The notes: generated from the sequence alone by a model not told the origin. DNA of 46,998 nt from Bacteroidota bacterium (GCA_016707685.1 JADJHE010000022.1:1-46998), one strand, 5' to 3'; counted from the first letter of the stretch, positions 8,735-17,804 are shown. Translations and numbers: made by a program.

Positions 8735-9217
8735 TTACAGTTCAATTTGGTTTAATATTGTTTTTAATGAAATATTGGCTTCTATCAAAATACCTTTTAC
8801 TCCTGCTTTTTCAGCCGCTTCGGTATCACGCTCTTTATCACCAATAAAATAGGCTTTTTTAAGATCGATATTAAAACGCGCCAATCCTTTTTCAACAAAC
8901 AATGAATCAGGCTTACGACAAATGCATTTACTAACATCTGGATGATGCACACAATAATACACTTCCGAAAGATGAATTTTATTTTTAGTTAATTCGCCTA
9001 ATAAATATGCATGCAATATTTCAACATCCTTTTGAGTATATAAGTTTTTAGCAATCCCACTTTGGTTGGAAACAATGATTAACAAATAGCCTTTTTGTTG
9101 AAACAATTGCAATACTTCAATTAAATCAGGAAGAATCACAAAATCCTCGAGTCGGTGCGTATACCCACGTTCCACATTTATAACACCATCACGATCCAAA
9201 AAAATTGCTTTGTTCAT
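8735..9217 (-). CDS. gmhB: D-glycero-D-manno-heptose-1,7-bisphosphate 7-phosphatase-like HAD phosphatase
   Basis: This 160-residue HAD-superfamily phosphatase removes the 7-phosphate from heptose bisphosphate in the ADP-heptose route to LPS core. The nucleophile motif is FLDRDG, with D8 and D10. A zinc-binding loop of C89, H91, C98 and C100 (CVHHPDVSKCIC) distinguishes GmhB from generic HAD enzymes. Motif II is SNQSG, and motif III/IV is FIGDKERDTEAA. The histidinol-phosphatase half of HisB is related, but no his genes are nearby. It overlaps no gene and sits 3 bases before the aminotransferase start. Confidence 0.9.
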   Translation of the reverse strand: MNKAIFLDRDGVINVERGYTHRLEDFVILPDLIEVLQLFQQKGYLLIIVSNQSGIAKNLYTQKDVEILHAYLLGELTKNKIHLSEVYYCVHHPDVSKCICRKPDSLFVEKGLARFNIDLKKAYFIGDKERDTEAAEKAGVKGILIEANISLKTILNQIEL

Positions 9218-9274
9218 CTACTCCTTTAATTTTATGATTATAAATTCTATTTCAATTGGGTATTGCATAAAGCA

Positions 9275-9889
9275 TTAAAGACCACCTGTAATTTGATAAA
9301 TAAATGCCATAAACAAAGCAGGTTTTAAAATGATTGTAAGTACCGCTCCATAAATTGCACCCCAAAAATGGGCATCGTGACCAATATTCGTATTACCTTT
9401 TTTGCCGAGATAATATTCAATTCCAAGGTAAATGATACCGAATAAATAAGCAGGAATGGGAACTGGTAAAAACAAAAACATCAATTTAGTAGTAGGTGCA
9501 ATAATGATGTATGCAAAAATCACTGCCGATACAGCACCCGATGCACCTAAAGCATTGTAATAAATATTTTGTTTGTTCTTTTCGTAGGAATATAAAGACG
9601 ACATAGCTATACCACCAACATATAAAATGAGGTAAAAGAAAGCACCCTTACCATCAAACAAATAAGCAAAAGAATCCTCAACAGCTCTTCCAAACATGTA
9701 AAACGAAAACATGTTAAAACCAAGATGCATCCAGTCGGCATGAATTAATCCACTCGAAAAAAAGCGCCACCACTCTTTACGATGATTAATCATGTAGGCA
9801 TTAAACATCATTTTGTTTTTGAGTGTATGATTCTCCATAGTAGTTATGGAAATAAATACAGTTATCGCTATAATCAAGAGTGTAATCAT
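9275..9889 (-). CDS. Rhomboid family intramembrane serine protease
   Basis: The 204-residue integral membrane protein has about six transmembrane helices and the rhomboid signature: H-x-x-x-N in HADWMHLGFNM (H55, N59), the catalytic serine S117 in GASGAVSAV and the catalytic H174 in GHDAHFWGA. It should cleave transmembrane segments of membrane proteins; the substrate is unknown. The start chosen places the first helix (MITLLIIAITVFISI) directly at the N-terminus. A TAnnTTTG element ends 5 bases before this ATG, so the mRNA may be leaderless unless translation starts later, at M18. It lies 57 bases upstream of gmhB. Confidence 0.93.
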   Translation of the reverse strand: MITLLIIAITVFISITTMENHTLKNKMMFNAYMINHRKEWWRFFSSGLIHADWMHLGFNMFSFYMFGRAVEDSFAYLFDGKGAFFYLILYVGGIAMSSLYSYEKNKQNIYYNALGASGAVSAVIFAYIIIAPTTKLMFLFLPVPIPAYLFGIIYLGIEYYLGKKGNTNIGHDAHFWGAIYGAVLTIILKPALFMAFIYQITGGL

Positions 9890-9894
9890 AGGTG

Positions 9895-9902
9895 CAAAGA
9901 TA
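9895..9902 (-). promoter_or_regulatory. Putative -7 element of the rhomboid gene
   Basis: The minus strand reads TATCTTTG, a full TAnnTTTG match, ending exactly 5 bases before the rhomboid ATG. A TTTG at 9927-9930 is a possible -33 element with a 24-base spacer, longer than usual. The promoter overlaps the 3' end of the upstream DinB-like gene. Confidence 0.45.
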
Positions 9903-9920
9903 CGGAATTGTTTAGCTCGG

Positions 9921-10457
9921 TTATTTCAAATTATCTAAATAAGAGCCCATTAAATGATCATTTGATTTGTTCTTTGGAATGGATAAAGAAATCCAATTTA
10001 AATTTTTAATGTGCTTTGCAAGAAACACAATCTGTCCCACATGATACGAGTAATGAGCTGTTTGTCGTGTAAGCGCTTGCATCACGGTCAAGCCTTCGCC
10101 TCGTATGGTAACCGTTTTCATTAAGTCAATTGTAGTTAATGAATTTAAGGTGTTAAAGAACACTTCATAACCTGTATTCCAAACAGCTAATAATTGTTCT
10201 TTGCTTTCGGTTCCATCCACAAATTCTCCATCTCTGTCTCGTGTAGGCTTTTCGCCATCGGTGGTTAAAAAATCGGTCCAGCGCGAAATCATGTTGCCAC
10301 TCATGTGTTTTATTATTACCGCAATGCTATTCGATTCGGCATCGGGAGCATAATGATAGTCGGCATCCGAACTTAATTGTGCGAATGATTTTTCGGCCAA
10401 TGTTTTATAATTTTTAAATACACCAATGGTATTTTCTAAAATATGTTGTTCAATCAT
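9921..10457 (-). CDS. DinB-like protein, DUF1572 family
   Basis: The 178-residue product resembles the DUF1572 branch of the DinB/YfiT four-helix-bundle superfamily. Histidines at the expected metal positions are visible: one in IIKHMSGN at about residue 51 and two in HYSYHVGQIVFLAKH near residues 135-139. Members bind a divalent metal, and some act as thiol transferases, but the role of this group is unknown. The RDGEFVDG segment is typical of DUF1572. Its ATG overlaps the stop of the NADH dehydrogenase gene by 4 bases, so translation is coupled. Confidence 0.85.
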   Translation of the reverse strand: MIEQHILENTIGVFKNYKTLAEKSFAQLSSDADYHYAPDAESNSIAVIIKHMSGNMISRWTDFLTTDGEKPTRDRDGEFVDGTESKEQLLAVWNTGYEVFFNTLNSLTTIDLMKTVTIRGEGLTVMQALTRQTAHYSYHVGQIVFLAKHIKNLNWISLSIPKNKSNDHLMGSYLDNLK

Positions 10458-11734
10458 AATTTTGGAAATTTTGGTTTTATAATTAAACGAAGCGATTGAT
10501 CATAAGTAAAATAGTTCCATGCCCAATTGATAAAAATTAACAAGCGATTTTTAATTCCAACAATCGACATTAAGTGTACAAACATCCACACCATCCAGGC
10601 AAAGAAGCCTTGAAATTTAATGTTGGGTAAATCTACAACTGCCTTGTTTCTACCAACTGTTGCCATGGAGCCTAAATCTTTATATACAAATGTTTTCATT
10701 GCTTTGCCTTTACTTAAGCCAATTAAATTCTTTGCTAACAATTCGCCTTGCTGAATGGCCACTTGTGCTACTTGTGGATGTCCATTAGGATAAGCAGTAC
10801 TTGTCATCAATGCAATATCACCCAAAGCAAAAATGGACGAATATCCTTTTACTTGATTTAGTTCATCTACCATAATTCGGTTTCCACGAGCAATCACTTC
10901 TGGATTCAATCCTTCAATTTTATTCCCAATAACGCCAGCAGCCCATACCAAAGTATTGGTTAGAATAATGGTTCCATCAGCTAATGTTACTTTTTGTCCA
11001 TCGTAATCAACCACTCTAGCGTTTAATGCAACATCAACTCCCAACTTTACTAAATATTCCTTCGCTTTTTCGGAGGCAATTTCCGACATACTGCTCAGTA
11101 CACGGCTGGAGCCTTCCAACAAATGCACTTGCATTAAATTAAAATCCAATTCGGGATAATCTTTTGGCAAAACAGTTTTTTTCATTTCTGCCAATGTACC
11201 TGCAACTTCTACACCAGTTGGTCCACCACCTACAATCACTATGTTCATTAATCCTTTTCGTGTAGCTTCATCGGCAACAATTAATGCATTTTCATAATTC
11301 TGTAAAATAGAATTTCGTAAGGCCAATGCCTCTCCCACTGACTTCATAGGCATTGCATGTTTCATCATGTTTTGATTGCCAAAAAAGTTAGTGTCCGCTC
11401 CAATTGCAATTACTAAATAATCGAAAGCAACAATACCGATAGAGGTTTCCAATTGTTTTTTGTCGGAATCAATTTTCAGCACTTCGGCAACACGAATGTG
11501 GATGTTGTTTGCTTTTTGAAATACTTTTCGGAAAGGGAATGAAATAGCACTTGGCTCTAACCCTGCAGTTGCCACTTGATAAAATAAAGGTTGAAATTGG
11601 TGATAATTGTTCTTATCAATTAATACTACTTGATAAGCAGAATCGGAAAGCTCACGAGCGAGTTTAAGTCCGCCAAAACCGCCTCCAATTATAACTACTC
11701 TTTTTTGATTGGTACTCTTAATATTGGCTTGCAT
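10454..11734 (-). CDS. ndh: Type II NADH dehydrogenase (NDH-2) family FAD oxidoreductase
   Basis: This 426-residue flavoprotein has two Rossmann dinucleotide-binding motifs: GGGFGG at residues 17-22 for FAD and IVGGGPTGVEVAG around 165-177 for NAD(P)H. YHQFQPLFYQVATAGLEPSA and the later GVIGN and IFALGDIA segments are typical of NDH-2, which passes electrons from NADH to quinone without pumping protons. The C-terminus contains a hydrophobic/amphipathic stretch (FQGFFAWMVWMFVHLMSIVG) suited to membrane attachment. It is followed, with a 4-base overlap, by the DinB-like gene. The assignment to NADH rather than another donor is by family only. Confidence 0.92.
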   Translation of the reverse strand: MQANIKSTNQKRVVIIGGGFGGLKLARELSDSAYQVVLIDKNNYHQFQPLFYQVATAGLEPSAISFPFRKVFQKANNIHIRVAEVLKIDSDKKQLETSIGIVAFDYLVIAIGADTNFFGNQNMMKHAMPMKSVGEALALRNSILQNYENALIVADEATRKGLMNIVIVGGGPTGVEVAGTLAEMKKTVLPKDYPELDFNLMQVHLLEGSSRVLSSMSEIASEKAKEYLVKLGVDVALNARVVDYDGQKVTLADGTIILTNTLVWAAGVIGNKIEGLNPEVIARGNRIMVDELNQVKGYSSIFALGDIALMTSTAYPNGHPQVAQVAIQQGELLAKNLIGLSKGKAMKTFVYKDLGSMATVGRNKAVVDLPNIKFQGFFAWMVWMFVHLMSIVGIKNRLLIFINWAWNYFTYDQSLRLIIKPKFPKL

Positions 11735-11779
11735 AGAATTATAAGGTTAGTTATAAACTACAAAGCGCAATGTTTAAAT

Positions 11780-12850
11780 TTACAAGGTTGCTTTTGTAGT
11801 TTTTTTGTAAAAGCTATTAATGTCGAAGCTAATGGAAAAATTATTGGTAGCACCAGCTAAGTGGTATACTGCTCTTCCGTAGCTAAAATGAAATTTATAA
11901 ATGCGTAATCCAAATCCAAATGAAAAACCCGTCATTCCGCGTTTTTCTGGGATTTTCAATTCTTTTCTACGTTGGTAATTGTATCCTGCTCTTAAAAAGA
12001 AATTCTTCGTGATGATGAACTCACCGCCAAAAACCATGTGGCGCATTAATTTATCTCCAAAAATTTTGTATTTATTTTGTTTTATTTCTTCACCTGTTAA
12101 TGGATCAACGGTAGCAACAGGATTTGCAGGGTCAACATAGGTTAAATCCCATTTCTCAAGATTTTCATACACAACCGAAAAACGAAAAGGAACATGTTTC
12201 GGTTTTTTAGAAAATCCAATCTGCACTTCAAATGGAAGTTTTTCTTTTGATCCAGCATAGGTAGTCCATTGGCGACCAATATTTTTTATAACCAAACCTA
12301 AAGCAAAATCTTTTTTCGGACGCACATACGTTGCACCAATATCCAATGCTGATCCCCAAGATGTATAGGACTCTAAATTTGAATAAATAGTTTTAAGAGA
12401 TGCTCCTACAAATAAATTTGAATCTAAAACAGAACGAGCATAGGAAAGGCTCAAACACATTTCATTCGCGCTAAATGTACCATCTGTATTTCCAATGTCA
12501 TCTGCACGTGTAAATTTTCCATAATCCAAATATTGCAATCCAGCGCTAAACATGCCTATGTTCTTGATTTTTTTCGCATAGGCAACATATCCATAATTTA
12601 CATCAGCAAAATAATTGATGTAGCTTAATGAAACATTATTGTCCATTGAATCCGTTAATAAAGCTGGATTGGCTAATGCTACATTCAAATCATTATCACG
12701 AGTAGAAATATTATTCCCCCCTAAAGCAGTAAGTCGGGCAGAAATAGGCAAGTTTAAAAACTCATAGGTGTTATTCCCTCCCAACTGAGCAGAAGAAAAC
12801 AATGAGGTAAAAACACCAATAAGTAAAAATATGCTCTTTTTGAAATTCAT
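11780..12850 (-). CDS. porQ: Type IX secretion system protein PorQ
   Basis: The 356-residue product has a signal peptide (MNFKKSIFLLIGVFTSLFSSA) and then a PorV/PorQ-type outer-membrane beta-barrel. Its mature start (YEFLNLPISARLTALGG, NPALL) is diagnostic of PorQ. The alternating hydrophobic pattern to the C-terminus fits a barrel. PorQ belongs to the T9SS attachment machinery in the outer membrane. The window also encodes a likely T9SS cargo at 31010-34876. The frame is clean; a TAnnTTTG element ends 5 bases before the ATG. Confidence 0.9.
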   Translation of the reverse strand: MNFKKSIFLLIGVFTSLFSSAQLGGNNTYEFLNLPISARLTALGGNNISTRDNDLNVALANPALLTDSMDNNVSLSYINYFADVNYGYVAYAKKIKNIGMFSAGLQYLDYGKFTRADDIGNTDGTFSANEMCLSLSYARSVLDSNLFVGASLKTIYSNLESYTSWGSALDIGATYVRPKKDFALGLVIKNIGRQWTTYAGSKEKLPFEVQIGFSKKPKHVPFRFSVVYENLEKWDLTYVDPANPVATVDPLTGEEIKQNKYKIFGDKLMRHMVFGGEFIITKNFFLRAGYNYQRRKELKIPEKRGMTGFSFGFGLRIYKFHFSYGRAVYHLAGATNNFSISFDINSFYKKTTKATL

Positions 12851-12855
12851 TCAGG

Positions 12856-12863
12856 CAAATTTA
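12856..12863 (-). promoter_or_regulatory. Putative -7 element of porQ
   Basis: TAAATTTG on the minus strand matches TAnnTTTG and ends 5 bases before the porQ ATG. No TTG at the usual -33 distance is obvious. The spacing equals that at prmC and the rhomboid gene. Confidence 0.4.
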
Positions 12864-12944
12864 AGCAAAAAACTTCGGCTTGTAAACGAAAACAAATCGA
12901 ATATATTGTGTTTCTGCTAACCGCTTTAATTTGAGATTGTAAGA

Positions 12945-14219
12945 TTATTTGAGCGGAACACGCTTATTGTCTTGCATAGCAATAACAAATGCATCTTTAA
13001 ATCCTTGTTTTCTGAGTTGGCTTTGCAATTTAACTGCATCGGATTGGTTAGAATATTCTCCAGCGGTATACTTATAAATCCCTTTATCCTGATATTCGCC
13101 CGGCTTTTCAACTCCTTTAAATTTATCCGAATCCAATGGTATTTTTTTATCGGATGACGCAATCTGAACCTTGTAAACAATTGGCATATTCTTTTTTTCC
13201 ACAACATCTTTCTTCTCTTCTTTCTTCTCTTCCTTTTTATCTGCTATTATTTCTTTAAAATCCGCTTTTGATTGTGCTGAATCTTTATTGCTATCCTCTT
13301 TAATTGCTGGTTTAAGTGCATTTCTTAATTCGGCAACCTCCATTGAATCTTCTTTTGAAAGTTTGTATGTTTCTTGCTTTTCAAAATTATCATCGTATTT
13401 TTTTACTGTTCCTTCTATTTCATCTTTATATTCTCTAAAAGCTCTAAATAGGCCCGAAGCAATATAATCTTGTCCTTTGGTTGAACCTAAAAATTGTTCT
13501 TCTTCAGGATTTGTTAAAAAACCGATTTCTGTAAGCACACTTGGCATATAGGTTCGCCATAACACCCACAAACTAGCTCTTTTTACACCTTTATCGGTTC
13601 TTCCTGCTTTTGTTTTAAATTGAGTTTGAACTTTTTGAGCAAAACTTAAGCTCTGGTTTAGATAAGTATCCGTAAACATGCTCATGATGATATACGATTC
13701 ATCTGAATTGGGATCAAATCCATCGTATTTCTGAACATAATTATCCTCCAATAAAATAGCTGAATTTTCACGCTTTGCAACATCCAACTTTCCTTGCTCA
13801 TTTTTAATCCCCATAACATAGGTTTCCGCTCCATGAACTTCGTCTTTACAAATGTCTTTTTTCAACTTTTTATCTCTATAACAAGCTGAATTACAATGAA
13901 TACAAATAAATAAATCTGCTTTTGCTTTGTTTGCTATTTCTGCACGTTGTTGTAATTCCAAAAAAACATCTGTTTTACGCGTATAAACAACTTTTACATC
14001 TTTTAAATGATCTTCGATGTATTTGCCCAATTTTAAAGCAACAGCCAAGGCAACATCCTTCTCTTTATACTTGCTACCATGGCATCCAGGATCTTTACCT
14101 CCATGTCCGGCATCAATAACAACTGTTCTTACTCCAAATATTGGCTTGAATTTTGGAGAAAAGGAGCTCACTAAAAAAGTAGTAAGCAAAATAATAGGAA
14201 TATATATTAGTCGTTTCAT
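12945..14219 (-). CDS. N-acetylmuramoyl-L-alanine amidase with C-terminal SPOR-like domain
   Basis: This 424-residue secreted amidase cleaves the amide bond between MurNAc and the peptide stem. After an N-terminal signal segment (about residues 1-22) comes an Amidase_3 domain, with zinc-site residues in VVIDAGHGGKDPG (H39), a downstream glutamate, FICIHCNSA and the catalytic glutamate in VLTEIGFLTNPEEEQFL. A charged Lys/Glu-rich linker (about residues 325-345) leads to a C-terminal domain of about 75 residues (YKVQIASS, KYTAGEYSNQSDA, LRKQGFKDAFVI) that resembles SPOR peptidoglycan-binding repeats. It diverges from the lptD-like gene over 93 bases, pairing cell-wall and outer-membrane functions. 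Confidence 0.93.
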   Translation of the reverse strand: MKRLIYIPIILLTTFLVSSFSPKFKPIFGVRTVVIDAGHGGKDPGCHGSKYKEKDVALAVALKLGKYIEDHLKDVKVVYTRKTDVFLELQQRAEIANKAKADLFICIHCNSACYRDKKLKKDICKDEVHGAETYVMGIKNEQGKLDVAKRENSAILLEDNYVQKYDGFDPNSDESYIIMSMFTDTYLNQSLSFAQKVQTQFKTKAGRTDKGVKRASLWVLWRTYMPSVLTEIGFLTNPEEEQFLGSTKGQDYIASGLFRAFREYKDEIEGTVKKYDDNFEKQETYKLSKEDSMEVAELRNALKPAIKEDSNKDSAQSKADFKEIIADKKEEKKEEKKDVVEKKNMPIVYKVQIASSDKKIPLDSDKFKGVEKPGEYQDKGIYKYTAGEYSNQSDAVKLQSQLRKQGFKDAFVIAMQDNKRVPLK

Positions 14220-14262
14220 TATTTAATTGTCCAATAAAAGAACTCTAAACTGTTATTTTTTA

Positions 14263-14270
14263 TAGTTTTG
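14263..14270 (+). promoter_or_regulatory. Putative -7 element of the lptD-like gene
   Basis: TAGTTTTG matches TAnnTTTG and lies 42 bases before the TTG start, in the 93-base spacer divergent from the amidase gene. No -33 TTG lies at the right distance. Confidence 0.35.
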
Positions 14271-14301
14271 AGGCTTGTAATTTCACATATAACACAAAAA
14301 T

Positions 14302-14306
14302 AGGAG
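14302..14306 (+). promoter_or_regulatory. Shine-Dalgarno sequence before a TTG start
   Basis: AGGAG lies 6 bases before TTG at 14313-14315. Bacteroidota genes mostly lack such sites, so its presence supports this rare start codon. It also fixes the signal peptide start: the first downstream ATG lies well inside the protein. Confidence 0.6.
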
Positions 14307-14312
14307 TAAAAA

Positions 14313-16853
14313 TTGCGTTTAAATTTTTGTAAAGTTTTATTTTTCATCTCTTGCTTGTTAATAAGTCTAACAAGCAGCGCATCTCCATTTTTAATTCAAA
14401 GTACTACTGATACCATCAAAAAATCAACAAATGCCTTCTTAACCGAAAAAGTGCATTATACTGCAACCGATTCAATGCAGGTAGATATGCTAAATCAAAA
14501 AGCGTACCTATTTAATAATGCCGAGGTAATTTATGAAGACATGAAAATGAATGCAGGTTATATTGAAATCGATTTTAAAAACAATTTAGTTCGTGCTTCT
14601 GGAATAAAAGACAGTGCTGGTAAAATGGTTCAAAAACCAGTATTTTCTAATGCTGACGGCAAATACGATGCAGGAGAAATCACCTATAACTTTGACACCA
14701 GAAAAGGGAAAATCAAAGATGTGATTACCCAACAAGGTGAAGGGTTTATACATGGTAGAGACATAAAAAAAGATAGCAATAACACCTATTTTGTTGGGCA
14801 TGGAAAATATACTACTTGCGATTTAGAACATCCTCATTTTTATATTGGTGCTAAAAAAATCAAAGTTATTCCAAACGATAAAATTGTAACAGGACCAGCT
14901 GTTCTTTACATTGCTGACATTCCTACTCCATTAGCAATCCCATTTGGTTATTTTCCAAATAAAAAAGGAAGAGCATCGGGCATCATTATTCCTACTTACG
15001 GTGAATCCAATAACTGGGGATTCTTTTTAAGAGACGGAGGATTCTATTATGGTAAAAATGAATTATTTGATTTAGCCTTACTTGGAAGCATTTTTGCCAA
15101 TGGAAGTTATGGTGGTAAAATAAATTCGAATTACAAGAAACGTTACAAGTATGCTGGTAATTTGAACATGAGCTACTCTCATTACATCAATGGAGATAGA
15201 GAGTTGCCAAACTCAACCATCAGCAATGAGTTTTTTGTGCGATGGAATCACCAACAAGATATGAAAGCACATCCTTCAAGTCGCTTTTCGGCTAATGTAA
15301 ATGCTGGTTCCAATTCATTCAACAGATACAATGGTGGTGTAACCAGCGATTATTTATCAAACACCTTTCAATCAAATATTGCTTATTCGAAATCATTTAC
15401 AGGAACACCATTCAATTTTTCAGCAAATGCGCGTCATAACCAAAATACGATTACTCGTAAAATGGACATCAGTTTACCTGAGCTAGCATTAACCATGAAT
15501 CGTATTTATCCTTTCAAAAGCAGCAAGAATGTAAAACCTAAATGGTATGATAAAATTGGTGTAAGTGCCAATGTGAATGCTCGAAATGATATCAATACGT
15601 ACGACTCTATATTATTCACAAATCAAACAATGGGTAAAATGAAAAATGGGGCACGCTTAAATGTCCCTATTAGCACATCTTTAAATGTTTTAAAACATTT
15701 CACCCTCACTCCTACTCTTAATACTTCGAGTACTGTTTATTTTCAAACCATACGTAAACGCTACGATTCAAATGTAAATACCATTTTTACGGATACACTT
15801 ATTGGTGCTCAAGTAGCAAATGAGTTCAATGCAAATTTGGGATTAACAACCCGTTTGTATGGCGATTATTTTTTCAAGCTCAAACGTTTAAAACAAATTA
15901 GACACGTTGCCACACCAACTATCAGCGCAAGCTTTCGTCCTGATTTTTCCGAAAGTCAATATGGCTATTATCAAAAAGTACAAAGCGATACACTTGGCAA
16001 CTATCAACAATATTCCATTTTTCAAAATGGCATTTATGGCTCTCCTGCTGCCGGACAATCGGGAGTAATTGGCTTTACGCTTAATAATACTTTGGAAGCA
16101 AAAAAGCGCATCCAAACCGACTCTGGAAGTGTTAGTAGTAAGTCGTCCTTAATTGACAATCTTGGGGTTTCGTTTTTTTACAACATGGCAGCCAAAAATT
16201 ATAAATGGAGCACTATCAATTTAAATGCAAGAACAAAACTGTTTAAGATGTTCGACATTAATACAACTGCTATTTTAGATCCTTATCAAATAGATTCTAC
16301 AGGAACGCGAATTGAACGATTTGAGTGGAACAACCAGCGAATTGGACGATTAACGAATGCCAATATTTCTATTAGTACTAGTTTAAGGAGCAAAGAAAAA
16401 AACAACAATCAACCAAAAACAAGCAAGTTAGCAACAGATGATGAATTGGATTACATCAATCGTAATCCAAATGCTTATGTTGATTATAGTATCCCTTGGA
16501 GTTTGAATGTGTATTACAATATGAATTACAGCAAGCAGATAAAACAAGTACTGGTAGGTACAACAACGAGTTTTTTAATTAAAGATAAATACACACAATC
16601 CGTTACATTTAATGGCGATGTGAGCATTACCAAAAAATGGAAACTGAGTGTAACATCAGGTTATGATTTCACAACCAAAGAAATTACATTAACTTCAATC
16701 AATGTATATAGAGATTTACATTGTTGGGAAATGCACTTTAATTGGGTACCATTTGGCTTCCGTCAAAGTTTCTCAATTGATATAAATGTAAAATCATCCG
16801 TGCTCCGTGATTTAAAATTAAGTAGAAGAAAAGATTGGTATGACTACCAATAA
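14313..16853 (+). CDS. lptD: LptD/OstA-like LPS-assembly outer-membrane protein
   Basis: The 846-residue product is a Bacteroidota-type LptD-like protein that would insert LPS into the outer membrane. A signal peptide (about residues 1-24, read from the TTG start as MRLNFCKVLFFISCLLISL) precedes an OstA/LptA-like beta-jellyroll domain (YTATDSMQVDMLNQKAYLFN, IEIDFKNNLVRASG). A long beta-barrel follows, rich in alternating aromatic strands (TTRLYGDYFFKLKRL, WSLNVYYNMNYSKQIKQ) and ending in a typical barrel strand near WYDYQ. The two LptD cysteine pairs of proteobacteria are not evident. The start is TTG preceded by AGGAG. ridA follows 32 bases later. Symbol by family; no LptE is visible. Confidence 0.85.
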   Translation: MRLNFCKVLFFISCLLISLTSSASPFLIQSTTDTIKKSTNAFLTEKVHYTATDSMQVDMLNQKAYLFNNAEVIYEDMKMNAGYIEIDFKNNLVRASGIKDSAGKMVQKPVFSNADGKYDAGEITYNFDTRKGKIKDVITQQGEGFIHGRDIKKDSNNTYFVGHGKYTTCDLEHPHFYIGAKKIKVIPNDKIVTGPAVLYIADIPTPLAIPFGYFPNKKGRASGIIIPTYGESNNWGFFLRDGGFYYGKNELFDLALLGSIFANGSYGGKINSNYKKRYKYAGNLNMSYSHYINGDRELPNSTISNEFFVRWNHQQDMKAHPSSRFSANVNAGSNSFNRYNGGVTSDYLSNTFQSNIAYSKSFTGTPFNFSANARHNQNTITRKMDISLPELALTMNRIYPFKSSKNVKPKWYDKIGVSANVNARNDINTYDSILFTNQTMGKMKNGARLNVPISTSLNVLKHFTLTPTLNTSSTVYFQTIRKRYDSNVNTIFTDTLIGAQVANEFNANLGLTTRLYGDYFFKLKRLKQIRHVATPTISASFRPDFSESQYGYYQKVQSDTLGNYQQYSIFQNGIYGSPAAGQSGVIGFTLNNTLEAKKRIQTDSGSVSSKSSLIDNLGVSFFYNMAAKNYKWSTINLNARTKLFKMFDINTTAILDPYQIDSTGTRIERFEWNNQRIGRLTNANISISTSLRSKEKNNNQPKTSKLATDDELDYINRNPNAYVDYSIPWSLNVYYNMNYSKQIKQVLVGTTTSFLIKDKYTQSVTFNGDVSITKKWKLSVTSGYDFTTKEITLTSINVYRDLHCWEMHFNWVPFGFRQSFSIDINVKSSVLRDLKLSRRKDWYDYQ

Positions 16854-16885
16854 TAAATAAGTATCATAATTTAAACCTAAGAAAA

Positions 16886-17263
16886 ATGAAAAAAGTAATT
16901 ACATCAAAAAATGCGCCTGCGCCTATTGGCCCATACAGCCATGCAGTACTTCATGGAAATACATTATTTGTAAGCGGACAAGTTGCTAAAAAAGCTGAAA
17001 ATGGAGAAATGGTTTTAGGGAACATTACCGATGAAACACATCAAGTAATGTACAATTTAAAATCAATTTTAACAGAAGCTGGAATGGATTTTTCAAATGT
17101 GTGCAAAACGACTATTTTCTTAACAGATATGAATAATTTTGCAGCAGTAAATGAAGTATATGGATCTTATTTCACATCCGATTTCCCTGCACGTGAAACT
17201 GTTCAAGTATCAAAATTGCCACTGAATGTAAATGTAGAAATAAGTGTTATTGCAATTAAATAA
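16886..17263 (+). CDS. ridA: RidA family enamine/imine deaminase
   Basis: RidA hydrolyses reactive 2-aminoacrylate-type enamines and imines released by PLP enzymes, giving a ketoacid and ammonia. The 125-residue product is full length and shows the family motifs APAPIGPYSHAV, LFVSGQ, the conserved arginine in FPARETVQV and the C-terminal VEISVIAI. The probable substrate-binding arginine is in ARETVQ. It ends before a strong hairpin terminator shared with the convergent gene at 17331. Confidence 0.97.
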   Translation: MKKVITSKNAPAPIGPYSHAVLHGNTLFVSGQVAKKAENGEMVLGNITDETHQVMYNLKSILTEAGMDFSNVCKTTIFLTDMNNFAAVNEVYGSYFTSDFPARETVQVSKLPLNVNVEISVIAIK

Positions 17264-17280
17264 ATATTCTAAATAAAAAA

Positions 17281-17315
17281 ATCCCCTTGTAACAAATGTT
17301 GCAAGGGGATTTTTA
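17281..17315. terminator. Bidirectional intrinsic terminator
   Basis: A 13-base stem (ATCCCCTTGTAAC/GTTGCAAGGGGAT, one G-T wobble) with a 4-base AAAT loop lies between ridA and the convergent gene. A-rich and T-rich flanks on both sides allow termination in both directions. Confidence 0.9.
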
Positions 17316-17330
17316 TTAATGCGTATTTTA

Positions 17331-17804
17331 TTATGACATGTGTTTCATATTAACACCATACATAACGATAAAGGCAATTGGGAAAATTGCACCAATGATC
17401 ATAAATCCACTAAATGCACCTCCAAAACCAATTAAAGCAGTAGGTACAATTAATGCCATTAATTGAGCTGCTACATAAATGTAATAACCGTTTTTACGTT
17501 GTTTCCACATGAACATTGCACCCAATAAACATAATAAATTAGAAACAATTGTAGTGATAGCTAATGGATAAGCATTTTGCGCTGCAAGAACCGCACCTTC
17601 CATCATATCAGCAAACATTCCACCTTCGGGCATTGTTCCCATACTTTGAATAGATTCAATTTCTTCAAGTGCTGTTGGTGCTTTAATCAAATTCCAAAAA
17701 CCGCCTAATAACCCTAATCCGGCTCCAATAAAAGTTAAAATACATAATACTGTTAAGAATTGTGGACGTTTAGCCGGCACTAATTCTGCATTTTCGTTTT
17801 CCAT
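17331..17804 (-). CDS. Small four-helix membrane protein, paralogue of the 18488-18916 gene
   Basis: This 157-residue protein has about four hydrophobic helices (residues 17-36, 78-95, 107-128 and 133-152). The N-terminal cytoplasmic tail ends in KRPQFLTVLCILTFIGAGLG. The gene at 18488-18916 shares KRPQ-L-LCxLTFI-x-x-GLG and a similar C-terminal membrane pair, so the two are paralogues. I do not recognise a functional family. Two hairpin terminators flank it, so it is probably transcribed alone. No catalytic residue is visible. Confidence 0.75.
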   Translation of the reverse strand: MENENAELVPAKRPQFLTVLCILTFIGAGLGLLGGFWNLIKAPTALEEIESIQSMGTMPEGGMFADMMEGAVLAAQNAYPLAITTIVSNLLCLLGAMFMWKQRKNGYYIYVAAQLMALIVPTALIGFGGAFSGFMIIGAIFPIAFIVMYGVNMKHMS

